This document shows positions 22,167 through 34,799 of a stretch of DNA of 64,000 nt, in pieces (position 1 is the stretch's first letter; every line of letters starts with the position of its first letter). A model generated the notes under the pieces. It had not been told where the DNA came from and ran no database searches. It saw only the letters and a program-made list of their open reading frames with translations. Made by a program: the position numbers and the translations under genes. This DNA is from Dasypus novemcinctus (taxonomy: Eukaryota > Chordata > Mammalia > Cingulata > Dasypodidae): the NCBI RefSeq assembly GCF_030445035.2, contig NC_080683.1, positions 119,273,225-119,337,224 of the forward strand, read 5' to 3'.

Positions 22167-24109
22167 CCAAATAAGGGCAACAAAAGAAGGGTAGATAAAT
22201 CTGGACATATCTGTAATCATTTGGGGAAAAAATTCAGGTAATGTACCTTTGAGTATTGTTACCTTTCAGAAAATGCAAGTTGGATTTAAGAGGACATGGC
22301 TGGGGCAAACTGAGTCCCACAACCTAGTTTCTTTTTGAGTCAACATGAGTACTTATTTAGCATCCTCTGTATATAAAATCCAAGTCAAGTTCATTTACTT
22401 TCTCCATAGCCACTCTGTCATTAAGTCTCTCCTATGGGGCATATTTCTCTCTCTGATTTACAGCTCCTGCTTCTCTTGACCTCCATAAATGGGAAACATT
22501 CATGTCCTGCTGAGTGTTCAGAATCTTTGCTGCCCACAGATGCCAGATGAGATGATTGCCCCAGTCTTAAGCACTGGTCTCAGAGAAGGTTAGGACCTAT
22601 CTTGAGCAAGAAGGTACGGCAGCCCAGTGAGATGTCATTACTCTTTGGAGAATGTTGGGTGGAATTCAGACTTTAATGTACTATCTTCCGATGAAGGTTT
22701 CTGCAGCCTTGTTTAGGGGGGCACTGCCCCTGGGAGTAGTAAATCATATCTGTAGTAAATTCCAAGGTTTTCACTCTGGGGATGAAGGATGCAAATTATA
22801 AGGATGCAATTGCACTAAGTTCCTCTCCCCGTGTCTAAAGCTACTTTGAAATAGCTTGTAATTAGTTTTGAGGGGGTGCTTCTAAAATAGCCTTATGATA
22901 TTTACTTAAAATTATGTTAAGGATGTTTTACGATACCTAGAGGACTACACAGCACTTCGAGTTGATTGCCTTTCTCAATTTTGCCTTCGTTGTCTGGTGT
23001 CGTAAGAGTAACAGTGCAATTTGGGAATCCTTCTGGGCCTCCAGTACAGTGCCTCTGAGTTATAAAGGATAGGGGAGACTTAGTGGTTGTCTAATTTATT
23101 TGATCAAGCTTAGTAGCTAACTTAGGAAATTGGCCTCCTCCAGCGATTCTTTACCTGCCTTCTCTGAATTGTCTTCCTTCACCATAACAAGTTCTCAGTT
23201 TTTGCTTCAATTACACAGACAAATTTAGCAGCATAGTTGCACGCTCCCAATGTTCTGTGGGACATTTCAGCTAACTCTTGAGGTTTTCTTACTCAAACAG
23301 GGTGAGCGGTTGAGTAGCTGGGCTTTTGCTGATTGGAATGATCAACCTTCAAAGGTTCATTGGCCTGAATCAAAAGACCACCAGTGACCCTAAGGAGGCT
23401 GGGGAGCCCAGGACACAGGGCATGCATTCATTTGACACATTTGCAGGATGACTGGTCTCTGCTATTTTCTTCTGTCCCTTTTCTAGGAAAATGCAAAAAG
23501 TGCTTTTCTTCACACCATTGGACAAATTACCTCAGGATAAATTGAATCCCATTTACAGTCCAGTGGTTTTATGTAATCAATTTTTTTAAAACCTGAGCTT
23601 CAAACTAGAACACTTCAATAATATCAAAAATCTGAGTGCTTGCAGCAAGGCCCCTCCTCACCTGGTGCAGGTGAGAGCAACGGACCTAAAGCAAAGGCCG
23701 GGCCATGGACAAGGGGCTTGTGCCCTCCAGCCCTGCTCAGACTTACCTCTTTCCTAGTCTTTGTGTGTGTGTGTGTGTGTGTGAGAAATTCAAATGACGC
23801 AGTGTGAATGGGCTTTGTAAATTCTAAAATAGTAATGAACGTGAGTTATGATTTTGCTGATGAGCCTTCTCTCCAAAATTGGTCATCGCTCTCACCCTCA
23901 AGCAGTCCTCCTTGTCAGCATTGTTGAATCGGCAATGGCTGAATGATAGGGAAGGAGGACAAAGGGAGGCTGTCAAATGAGACAAAGAGAGCTGTGAGGG
24001 CAAGGAAGAAAGACTGGCATATGGAGAGGCGGGGGAGGGGAGGGCAGCAGAGAGCCTGGTCAGTGCAGCCGCATGCACAGACACAGTGTGCGTGCACGCG
24101 CGTGCTGCC
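22167..24109. other. Unique sequence, no gene seen
   Basis: A (TG)n tract is at 23760-23782. A small GC hairpin with ggggcac and gtgcccc-type arms lies near 22715-22730. No coding or RNA gene is recognised. Confidence 0.4.
23760..23782. repeat. (TG)n microsatellite
   Basis: Eleven uninterrupted TG dinucleotides are present. Confidence 0.95.
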
Positions 24110-24194
24110 ATGCTTTCGCCATAGCTCTGAAACGTAAAAAGTGATTATTGGGGGTGGAAATATCTCTGAATCACATTTTTGCCAAACCTTGCCT

Positions 24195-24290
24195 AGCAGA
24201 ACCAATCGCTCTTTTCCAATTGGCAACTGCAGTCGGGACTATTTAAAGGCAGTTCATCTCCATTTCGCTTTGGGGATGGAAAGTGGCTGT
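24195..24290 (+). promoter_or_regulatory. Promoter-like cluster (CCAAT boxes and TATA-like site)
   Basis: Two CCAAT boxes (24202-24206 and 24216-24220, the second also part of an ATTGG on the other strand) lie 20-40 bp upstream of a TATA-like tatttaaag (24240-24248). An ATG opens at 24283. Two donor-like sites, cag|gtgag at 24663/24664 and acag|gtaagg at 24689/24690, lie 400 bp downstream. The arrangement is compatible with a first exon of a non-coding transcript, but no transcript evidence exists here. Confidence 0.25.
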
Positions 24291-24459
24291 TAAAAGACAT
24301 CTCTTGGACTCGTCCCAGGCTGCACAAGTGACTGGTGGGAAAGGGGCCGGTGCCACCTCCCTCAGTGCAGGTGGAGGGCGAGCCAGGCCTGCTGGGGGCA
24401 TGAGCGGTTCTGGCCCGTCCTGCAGGCAGCTCGCTGGCTTCCTTTTCCTGCTCCAGGTG

Positions 24460-24600
24460 TGGTCCTTGGACCAAATGAGGTTTTGCTTACAATGCAGATT
24501 CCCAGGACCCCCTTCCAAGGTCGGGGAGCCTGGGGATTGGAATGCTTCACAGGTTTTCCAGGTGATTCCCACCCACAGGCCAGGGTGACGATCCATGACA
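24460..24600 (+). mobile_element. MER5A-like hAT MITE relic
   Basis: The order gtgtggtccttggacc, aatgcagattcccagg, tggggattgg and ccaggtgattcccacc is that of MER5A, a non-autonomous hAT-Charlie element, with internal changes. The terminal inverted repeats are eroded. Confidence 0.6.
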
Positions 24601-27319
24601 GACCAAGGTGGCACCTGCTCAGGGGTCCTGGGAGTTGTGTCTGCCCGGGGCTCCTGGACACAGGTGAGAGCCTCTTCGCCCTGGGACAGGTAAGGCACTT
24701 CTCAGACAGCAAGCCTGCCCCAGGCCTTGTGAGCTAGACGCTCCGTGAAGCTTCCACGGCAGATGCCTCTCGGCTCCTTCACTTTTTCTTCTCGGTCGTC
24801 CATCTTCCTGGAGCCCTTCTGTCCCAGCCCCGTGGTTTAGCTTTGGTCACGGGCGGTGAGTCACACCCGTGTGTGTGTGCTGTGTGCAGGGACTCTCAGC
24901 TGCGCGTGAGGCCAGAGGCATCTCTTTGAATGATTTGGGAGAAATGCCGAAGAGAAAGCAAACTTGGTGTTGAGGCAGGCCCTCCTGCCACGCATCAGTG
25001 TACATCAAAAGAGCCGAGGCTTCCAGCCCGCCCTGCCCACCGTCTGAAAGCCCCAGACCTGGAGAGCCCCAGACCTGCTCGACCAAGGAAATAGCAGGAA
25101 GTGCAGTTTCCACAGGAATTAAGGCAGCACGGGGGCTCATCAGGCTGTTTGGGACCCTTTTCCTCATCCACGACCATGCACGGTTTTCCTTGTTCTCACT
25201 GCGGTTGTGATTTTCTAGAACTTTGCAATGCAATGACTATATTGCAGGTGAGAAAAAATAGCCCACGGAATCCTTATTGGTTTATTAAAAACAAAAACAA
25301 AAAACCCCACAAAAACCTGTGGCCCAAGAAGGAATGCCACTGCCTTTTTATTTAGGGTCCGCAGCCCAGAGGAAGATGTGGTAAACATTGTTGAGGCTGC
25401 CATCAAGCAAATCACCATGTCCCAGGAAACATTATTAAATTCTACCTTCCGTCTTCCTACTGTAGTTTCTCTGCATGGAGTTGGAGGAAGAAGATTGCAT
25501 TCATTGTACCCCTTCACCAAGAAGCGGCTGAGTGGGCGCCGGTACCCTGTACCCAGAGCTGCCCCCTCAACCCTGTCCTCTCCCTGTCTGCCTTTTCCCA
25601 CTGCAAGTAGAATGGAAAATTGTCCATCGTTTGGAGAATCGGGGCACACGGGCCGGCCTGTCGGGGTGTTTCTGGCCCGGCCCTTGACTCCCCTGAATTC
25701 TTCCGGCGCTGGGCCATGCTTCAAGTGCAAGCAGTTTGGGGTCTGCGCCTCCTGCTCTCAGTCCCCTCCGCCCAGGTAGTGGCCTGTTGTGTGGACCAGG
25801 CCTCAAGGGACCTGGAGAGCTCCTCCACCTTTTCTTTCAAAGGAGTATCTTAGCCGCCCCTCCCGCCCGTCAATGGAATGCTTTGAGAATTGATTAGATA
25901 GTGCGCAGAAAGCAAGCTGACCTCCTCCAGCAGGAGTACAATGTAGGATTTTATTGCTGGCCCCAGAGCGCTCGGGCCAGGCCTGCCCAGGACAACGTGG
26001 TCATTCTCTGGGCGGCCGGCCTGCCGGGAGAGGAAATTCACACCCATCGGGGCAAGACAATCCACTCCAGTTTCTAAATGGTGGGCATTGTCTGTCTGCG
26101 CAGCACAAATTCAACAGATGGTTGCCGACCTTCCACTTGATTTTGTGGCTCTTTGAGCTGTGTTCATGAAAACTTCAGCTTGCAGGCAGCTTTGCAGCCA
26201 CCAGGAGGGACGCTGAATGGCCGCTTCTGCTGGGGGACTCAACCCAGACGAGGCGGGCTCCGTGCCTCTTGTCCTTGGAACCAGTTGTTAAATTCCCGTG
26301 TAAAATGAGCCACAGGATTACCATATCAGTAATCAGGGGTCCTTAAGCTCTTTCCCACGTGTTTGTGAAGTGCCAGTGGAGGGCAACATTTTGGAACTTA
26401 CTTGGCTAGTCAGAATATTTTGCAGGATTGGGGCACAGCCATGTTTCATGTTGAATTTCAAGTTCCCTTTTCTCAGAAGGCGGAACATAAACCTGAAGCT
26501 AGGTTTTGGGGAAACAGAGACCAAATTTGTTTCCGTTTTTGTTTTACAATCTTTGCCACGATGCACAATGCCATGGCACGTTTAATTTCAAGCTGGCATG
26601 CTGTTTTCCCTCTCTCTCCCTTGGCCTCGATGTGCAGGCATGTGTGCGTTCACTCTTTAGGTTCTGCAGGTCTTGTTTATTTACCAAATGCCTTACTTTA
26701 TGGAACATTTTGACTATTTCCTTGGACCACTTTGTTGCGAGAAATAAATGTGGTTCTTCAAATGATTTGTTTCTTTTTCTAACCTTGGGAACCAAAATAA
26801 AATTGACTTTCTCAGAAAACAAAGGTGCTGGAGAACCGAAAACATTTACTCTGAAATAAAAATTTGTGTTTACTTAGAGCTTGGTGTCTCTTAGAAACAA
26901 ACATCACAGAGGCTCAGCAAAAGAGGGGCAGCCCCTGCCGACACTTTCTCCCCGTGATGGATGATGTTCTCTTTGCAGGGCCTCTGTCAGAGGTGGCGAG
27001 CGGGGGAGCCAACGGTCGGGTTTATTCAGTAAATATCCTCCAAACGAAAAAGGCTAAAACTCCAGGAATTGCATGTGAAACTTAATTGCATATGCTCGTT
27101 CTCTGCAAAAAAAAGGAAATGACATTGTGCTTTGGCCTCACTCTTATGGCCCCAGTTTGATTAGAAGGAGACCAGGCCACACGGTGACTTGTGACGTTAT
27201 ATACTGAGACATGCTCAGAATGGGGAGCATGGCTTCTGAGCCGTTCCAGCCTAGCACAGGCCCAAGCCGGGAACCACCACCTCCTGCAGGGTACGGAGAC
27301 AGGTGTCTGAGGCTACCTG
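24601..27319. other. Repeat-poor block, candidate conserved non-coding DNA
   Basis: No interspersed repeat is recognised over about 2.7 kb. The subregions 25840-26170 (CpG-containing, GC-rich) and 26390-26880 look least decayed. Reverse open frames of up to 171 codons (25215-25730) show no family similarity. A gene desert regulatory block is possible but not shown. Confidence 0.35.
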
Positions 27320-27535
27320 TAGCTCACGTTTATGAACACTGACAGCGAGCTGACATAGTGCATTGCAGGGCTATCTCACCTGAGCCTCAGGCTAGCCTTA
27401 TGATAGCCTTTATATCCAGATGGGGAAGTAGCACAAAGAGGTTAAGACACCAGCCACAGATCACACTGCTAGGAAAGAGAAAAATGTGGTAGTCTGATTC
27501 CAGATTTCATTTCTCAACTGTTAAGCTCTTTTAAG
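27320..27535 (-). mobile_element. MIR SINE relic
   Basis: In reverse orientation the MIR order is recognisable: agctcacgtttatgaacactg, a cctgagcctcaggctag segment, ccagatggggaagtag, cacaaagaggttaag and ccacagatcacactgctagg. Confidence 0.65.
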
Positions 27536-28275
27536 TGTTAATAAAAATTTATTAACAAAGCAAACAAGCAAAAATAGAGCCAGAACCCATTAAAAACCTT
27601 TAGGACGTAGATAATTTATGAGTAGTCATATTATTTTTGTATTTGCACTCTCTATGTTTAGGCACCGTTTCATTTTCTTTTGCTTTCCATTTTTCCAGTG
27701 GATTCCATTATTTTACAATATCACCTTTAAACCCATAAAAGTGCTATTTACTTAGTTCAAGAGCATTTCTTGTTATTGTTGCACTCCATGTCTATAAAAT
27801 TACACTGGGCAGGTATAAATCTTTCTTTCTTCTTATTATTTAAAGCATGAATCAAAATGCATGTCTTAATCTTGTTTTCAAATTTTAACTTTGTATTATC
27901 ATGTCTGTTTTTTGCGCTCTACTCTAGCATTTCTTAAGGTGTTTGGGGGGACAGGTGATCAATAGGTCCTTTCAGTGTGGGGCTCCCTCCCCCCTCTTTG
28001 TTTTTGGGAGCCATTTGTGTGAGTGTGTGCTTATCTCTTCACTCATAGAGTAGCAGAATTGTTGGTGATAATAAAGGAAGCCACTTAAGAGCTTCCTAGC
28101 CGTGCTAAAGCCCTGGGCTGGGAGTTTGGTAGTTAGCAGAGCGCTATTCGGAGGTTAAGTGTGGAAGGGATGAGGCTCTTTCGCTTGGATCTGACAGGAT
28201 TTTATATGTACGCGAATGAGCTCTTGCTCTGTTCTCTAGCAGAGGAAGTTAGGGAATTGGGCTTTCTCTACTCTC
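27536..28275. other. Unique AT-rich sequence
   Basis: No gene or repeat family is recognised. It ends at the duplication of the next LINE. Confidence 0.4.
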
Positions 28276-28285
28276 AAAAAGGTCC
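28276..28285. repeat. Target-site duplication, left copy
   Basis: aaaaaggtcc matches 28750-28759 exactly. The A-run makes its 5' limit uncertain. Confidence 0.6.
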
Positions 28286-28749
28286 CATCCCAGGGTCCAC
28301 AGGATGGAGGAATAGAGTATGGATTAGAGTGGACTTGCTGATATTCTACTATGGAACTATTGTGATCAGTAATGGAAGTAAATATAGCATTGAGATGGAG
28401 AAAGTGACCATGGTAGCTGCTGAGGGTGGGGAGTGGGAAGAAGAGATGTGAGGTGGGGGCATTTTCAGGACTTGGAGCTGTCCTGGGTGGTACTGAGGGG
28501 ACAGTTACTGGACATCGTGTGTCCCCCCATGGTCCACTGGGTGGACTGGGGGAGAGTGTAAACTATAATGTGGACCATTTGACCATGTGGTGCAGCAGTG
28601 CTCAGAGATGTGTTCACCAGGCGCAGTGAGTGTCCCATGATGATGGAGGAGGTTGTTATGGGAGAGGAGTGGGGTGAGGAGGGTGGGGGTATCTGGGGAC
28701 CAAATATTTTTTTAATGTAACATTAAAAAAATAAATAAAGACAAAAAAA
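28286..28749 (+). mobile_element. LINE 3' end, 5'-truncated
   Basis: This is the sister of 14935-15380: tggaggaatagagtatgg, gggggcattttcaggacttgg, tccactgggtggactggggg, a G-rich run (gggtgaggagggtgggggt) and an aatgtaacattaaaaaaataaataaag tail. It is younger-looking than the 31-kb copy. A 10-bp duplication flanks it. Coding parts are absent. Confidence 0.7.
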
Positions 28750-28759
28750 AAAAAGGTCC

Positions 28760-31084
28760 ACTTCAATGCGGCAATCATTCTCAAGACTGGCGGGGCGACG
28801 CCCTGGGGGTGCAAACACTGGAGGACACTGCTGGCCTCTCCCCAACCCCAAGTCTCTCTGCGGCAGGGCTGCCACTGTGGCCCCTTCCCCATTTGCTGTC
28901 CTACCATTCCGAACCCAGAATGTGAGCCAGCTTTGCGAGAGGGCATTGTCTTTGGAAACCTGCACGCTTTCAGAGTCAAGGCCCATAAAAAGCCCTCATT
29001 GAATGACGAATCAAGGTCAAGGGGCCCTGAGTCTCGCTGTTGGAACTTTGGCAAGCTCACCCAGCCGGTAGAACCTTCCGGAGTATTGGGTGGTGCTCCA
29101 GGAAGCTGACCGGGAGTTTGCGTGTGCACTGAACAGGTTATTCTTTAGGTTACTTGTCTTTCCTGGAGCAAAGTCTGCACTTTTAGCACAAATGGTACAG
29201 AAGGAATGAACGTACTTTTGAGTTTTGGTAAAGACTCGGAAGGCGAAACCATTTTCAAATGTGTTATGTGTTATACTGAGATGATTGACCAGTGAGTCCT
29301 CAAATGCATTTCCTCCAAAGAATTAAGAAGATTTTAAAGGCCATCTTTAGGAAGAGAGGCTATCACTGGAATTTGTTAGAGAACGACAATGACCTGAGAA
29401 AACACAATGAATATCTCAGTATAGCCCTGGGAGAACTTGACTCTTCTGTAGATGTCTTTTAGGTTTTCTAGTTTCTTTTACCTCTTTAAGTAAAATATCA
29501 GTATTTCATATGGGCATTAAAAACAAAGTTTTAATAGTTACTGTTTTTCAAGACCTTGGTTTTATACTTTAGAAGCATATCGCTTGTTAAGAAATTCATT
29601 TGTCCTGGAGACAATGAATGTAGGCATTTCTTTGGCAGAAAAAGAAGGAGAGAGGTAATGGTTTGAAAGAGAATCATGCTCAGGGAGAAGTTTGGATTCA
29701 GGCTAGACTTAAGTCAGGAGCTCTGGGTCTCCTTCCTCTATCCTTCATCACCACTTAATTCCTGCTATCAAAATCTAGCTGAACCTTCACTACACACCAG
29801 GCATCATACTAAGCCCTTGGGATGCATCAATAAATTTTGTCTTTGTAAGTATATTTATAATTTGCCTTATTGCATGAATGATTTGAGGTGAGAGACATGA
29901 AAACTCCCTTGTGCTGCCCTTTAAGGGATAAAAGTCTACCAGAGCATGGACTCAGATGCAGAAAAGTTGCAGCCACATGTTGAAGTGTATCGCAAAAAGA
30001 TGGGCCTGAATGGAAATAGTAACTGTTTTTCTATGGGGAGCTGAGAAAGACTTCATCAAGAAAGTATTATTTGAACTGGGTCTTGAAAGGTGAGCATGGA
30101 TATGCCACATTAAAAAAGGTGGGGGCACCAAGCAGAAGGAAATAACACTGAGGACTTGGCAGGAGATACGGATGCAGTACGTCAAGTCCTGGGAAGGTGC
30201 CAAGTGGGGGCAACAGTGTACCTCATGTGTTGGTGTGTTCAGGTGCATGTGGGTGAGTGTAACAAAGTGGATTGTTTGGGCTGTGCAAAGAAGACGTTCT
30301 GGGAGAAGATGATTAGGCCTCTTGAGAGAAAGTTTAGAGTTGGATTCAAGAATATGGAGCTCATTTGAATTTAGATGACAAAGAGTTAAGAATGAAATAA
30401 TCTGTCACAGAAAAGCTGAGAGAGAAAAGAAGAGGGTGAAGGAAGTAATGCTGGGAAGCCCCAACATTTAGGAAAGATAGAGGAGGTAAAAAGCAGTGGA
30501 AGAAAAAACAGTGGAGTGTTCACGATGTAGGAGAAGCAGAAAATAATTGGAAATGAGAGGAATCTGAAAAGTGGATAACAATTTCTGGTTATGTGCAGAT
30601 ATTAATTGGGAGGAATACTGGACATATGAATTTGGATTTGACAATTTTGTCATTTATAATCCTAGCAAGAGCAATTTCCCAGTTCTGTTAGGATTAGCAG
30701 CCTAATTGAAATGAGTTAATGTGTAAATGATATGTAAATGGAAGATGAAAAAAACTTGAGATAGCAAGTATAGATTACTCTCAAGTAATTGGGCGGTGAG
30801 GAGAAGGCAATTAGTCTGGTAGTCAGACTAATGTATGATCAATGGAAGTTTTTCTGTCTTATTTTCTTAAAGAAATTGAAAAATGAGGTAGTATGTCAAT
30901 GAAGAGGGGATCAAAGCAGAATGAAAAATTCTAAGATATGGCAGGTGATGGTGATGGAGAGCCCAAAGAAGAAAGTCCTCACAGTTCATGAGGCAGGAAG
31001 GAGGGAAGTAGGTTATTTTGTTTTGGAGAGAATGTCGGAATTTCCTATGAGACAGAGCACAGACACTAGAAGTTAGGGTGACTC
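28760..31084. other. Mostly unique sequence, weak ancient repeat traces
   Basis: 29775-29835 resembles the 'caccaggcatcatactaagccc' end seen in MIR/L2-type relics. 30040-30330 may be an ancient CR1/L3-like relic. Neither is firm. No gene is seen. Confidence 0.35.
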
Positions 31085-31705
31085 TCTAGTTCATCGGACT
31101 CACCCAGGGCAACTAATAAAATGATGATGATGGACAACTCCTATCCCCCAAAAGAAAGAGTGTCTACAACTGCAAGCAAAACAGTTCCTTCCATCTGCCC
31201 ACAAGATCTAAGTCCCTCTCGATCAAAAGCAGATCAGGAATCACCATCCCTCAATCCACAAGACTGAGGAATGAACAAACACGGGGGAGGGGAATGCAAC
31301 CATGTTTCAAAGTTGACATTATTATTATTATTATAGTAACAGAAGAACTTGTAACATTGAGATGAAGATAGTTGTTATCACAGGTTCTGAGGGGAGAGAG
31401 AGGGAAGAATAGGTGGTATGTAGGACATGTTTGGGGCATTGGAATTGTTCTGCATGTCATTGCAATGATGGATCCAGGCCATTATACATTTTATCAAAAC
31501 CTATAAAACTGTATGGTGAAAGCGTAAATCATAATGTAAACTATAGATTTTGGTTAGTAGCAGTGCTTCAATATTGGTTCATCAATTATAACACAGGTAC
31601 CACACTAATGTAAGATATTAATAGGGGAAAACGTGGGAGGAGGAGGATATGGGGTATACGGGGCTCCCCTAGACTACTGATGTAACTTTTTGGTAATCTA
31701 AAACT
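31085..31705 (+). mobile_element. Older LINE 3' region, same lineage
   Basis: It shares the block order with the copies above (gtaacagaagaacttgtaac, a purine run, tgttctgcatgtcattgcaatg, gagg and ggggtat G-rich parts, a gatgtaacttttt end). It reaches further 5' (ggacaactcctatccccc), is more diverged and contains an (ATT)n insert at 31317-31334. Confidence 0.55.
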
Positions 31706-34700
31706 TCTTTAAAAATCAAGTTTATCATATGAAAAAGAGAAGTTAGGTTGGCTGCTTAAATGACTGACGCTAGAGGTGGCAAGAAAGAGAGAAGGGGAGC
31801 ATGACCCTCCATGACTCACTGAAGCTTCCTCAGGTTTGGGCAGGCGCTTGTGGGTGGAGAGGGTATGTGGGCTCTGGAATAACATTGACCTCATCCTCAC
31901 ACCTTCTCCCTCACTCCTGAAAGAGTTGCTGTGTGATCACTAAACTATCAGGCAGGGAAACCAGCCAGGACTAAGAACCTAAATGTCAATTGAAATTTAG
32001 CAGTCTTTTCTCCCTAACTTCTCCTATTATTTTATTTGGAAAGTCTCAAAAAATCTCTCCGACATGAAGGCATCTCACACAAATGGAACACCCGGCTGTG
32101 TTCTGTTTGACCCCGATGGGAAGATGTTTGCTTTGGCTCTCACTGACATTTGAGAGTCAGGACTGGAACTAGTTATGATAGATTTTGAAGATTCACTTGA
32201 TTTCCAGCTTCTTCTCTCATTGATTCTTTACAAGTGATATGACTCTCCTATATGCCTCAGGAGGATGCTAGGGTGCTGGACCAGGCAGGAAATGTGGACC
32301 CTCCCAGGTCCATCACCTGCTTAAGATAAGAACCCTTACTCCTTCCCCATATCCAGGGAACAATTTCTAATCTGCCTGAATTCCCACTGGGCGACGCACA
32401 GATGCGGGAGACTCAGTCCCTAAAGATTTTGAGCTTAGAGATGGTAAGATACCATGTACAGAATTCCTGAGTGCTCTTGACAAGATAGGTATATTTATCT
32501 TTGAACATTCTAAATTCACTTGGTGGCATTTGTGTGTTTGGTCCCTTTGGAGAAACAAAGAAAAAAAGTAGTGTATGCGCTTCTGCCTGCAAGAACTTTA
32601 TTCTCCCTATTTCCATTCATCATACATAGTTACATGTGGTTGAGACCAGGCGAAGATGTGAAGGAGAAACAGGCAATTATCTGGCTCCTTTTCTGACTTG
32701 GTCCCTGGCAAGTGATTGCATGTTAGGTCCGGATTGACAGAAAGCAACTCTACATGATCAGGTGAAGTCAAATTTTGTGGTCTCGTATTTTGTATTGTGC
32801 TAGTAGCTTTAAAAATGATAATTCAGTAAATGTCACATTTCTTCTTTTCCTCCACCTTCTGTTAAAAGCAAATTCAGTCTGAGTCGCTGCAGAATTGGTC
32901 TCGTGTTTCGCTCTTGCCAGAGTGTAAATTATAAAGTTTTAAAATAGGAAAACCATAGATTTGCTGGCAAATTCACATATTTATCGCAGTGTCGCAGAGG
33001 CCGCAGTACCCTTCTGACGGCCTGCCCTACCTCCTAATACAGTGTTAATCACATGCATTTTCTGGATGAAGTGATGACAGATGTTACCAAAATGTCTCTA
33101 TTTGTTATAAACGAATTCTCCTCGGAACACACAGACACACACATACACGTGAAACAGGGCAAAATTGCTTCTCTTGTTGGAGAGGGAGCTGGGGGTGGCT
33201 GAAATCCGGTAAATATCCCAGAATTAGGCAGCATTTTTCAAATTCCAGCAGGAATCCCTGGGAGGAGGCGCTGGGAGGACGAGATAGAAGAGGGTGAATT
33301 GTGCCTTGGGGGAGGGGAAGAGGGTGGAAGGCTTTTCATACCCCTTCTTTTATAGGAAAAAAGAGCAGCCAGCAGAAATGAGAGGGGGATCAACGTGGGG
33401 TGAGGGTGGGGGGGCGGGCAACTGCTGAGACGGTCAATAGGCAGATTGTTCATTACGCACCGCCAGAAGATTAGCTGAGCAAATGCCCAGACAATGCTGA
33501 TTAGCGCCTTGAAACGCATCGGTTCTCGCTGGGGAGAACAAAGCCCGTCCAGGTCCCTGTCCTGCAGCCCACGGGCAATAATGGACCCCAGCTACGACCC
33601 AAGCAATGCTCCGAGCTGAGGAGGGTGGGCAACGGTCTATCTGTTTGTATTCTCTACATTTCTCCCATTTCTGGAATGGCCTCAAGAGATGCATATCTTA
33701 TTTCCAGCAAGTTCTCCAGGGACAGGAGTCTTATAATCATACCCGTATATTTCATCCCCTTGTGAGGTGTGTATTTCTTTCCACTTAATCTGAGAAAGGA
33801 GATAGCATTGAGTTGTCACTATTTTGGACTCTTTTTTACCCTGACCTTGCGAAAGCAGATGATCATATTGGGGACAAAAAATTAAATTACTACAAAATGC
33901 ATTACTGACTTGCATAAAGAACTGTTAACCAACAGTTATAAATATATTGGGGTATTTTGAAGTTATGAAATAAAGTGGAAAACATTTACCTTTATCCTTC
34001 CGATGAGGTGTTTTTTGTTTTGTTTTATGTTTTTGTTTGTTTTGTTTTTCTGATTAGACAAAGCCTACACATTACTTGTTTCACTTGAGCTCCTTTTCAT
34101 AAAAGTCCAGATAGGGCTAGCACCTTTCCTATACCACCTACCTTTGGAGTTATGATTTGGGCACTTAGAAAAGGAGTATGATTTGTTTGGCACTATTTCT
34201 AAGATGCTAGAAACTTTCATAAATAGTTCATTACTTTATGCAATGTCACTGCACAGGTCAAATGTAGCCTTTCACTTCATTGATATTATAAGGAAACCTA
34301 ATGATAACATCCTTCTTTACATTTTCTTTACTCATGTAAAAATAATCTCGGTATTATTTATAAATTTGTGTTATTTTTTGTTAGCAGCCTTTTCTCTTCC
34401 TAGGAAGGAGTTTTACTTGAGTTATAATGCTCTTAGCAGGACTCACTAGGAGAAATCACTGTAAGGCTCAGGTGTCCTTCTCCATCCTACTGACGTCTTT
34501 TAACCTTACAGGGCTTACAGCTTTTCTCTCTTTCCCCTCTTCTCCTCCTCCTTTTTTTCCTCCCGCTACTCCTTCTTCTCCTCCTCCTCCTCCTCTCCTT
34601 CTCTTCTTTCTCTTCCTCCTTCTCCTTCTCCTTCTACAACACCCAGACCTCTTTTACTTGCTTTATCTACTCATTCACTAAGACTGGATTAACCTAGGAA

Positions 34701-34799
34701 ACATTTTTCTCAATTAGTGTATAATGAGAAAAAACAAAACTATCTTACAAAAATACCACTTTTTTTTCCCTCTTCTGTTTTATAATAGTTACCCATGCC
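31706..34799. other. Repeat-poor block, candidate conserved non-coding DNA
   Basis: No interspersed repeat is recognised apart from low-complexity tracts (gttttgttttatgttttt near 34015; a pyrimidine tract at 34530-34645). Parts with kept CpGs and homeodomain-type TAATTA/ATTAG words occur at 32870-33020 and 33420-33620. No coding frame is convincing. Confidence 0.35.
34530..34645. repeat. Polypyrimidine (TCC)n-rich tract
   Basis: About 110 bp of nearly pure C/T on the plus strand with TCC, TTC and CTC units. Confidence 0.85.

Noticed and set aside
25215..25730. 171-codon reverse open frame in a repeat-poor block
   Set aside because: No domain, signal or family similarity, and overlapping frames of comparable length are open on the other strand, as in GC-rich chance frames.
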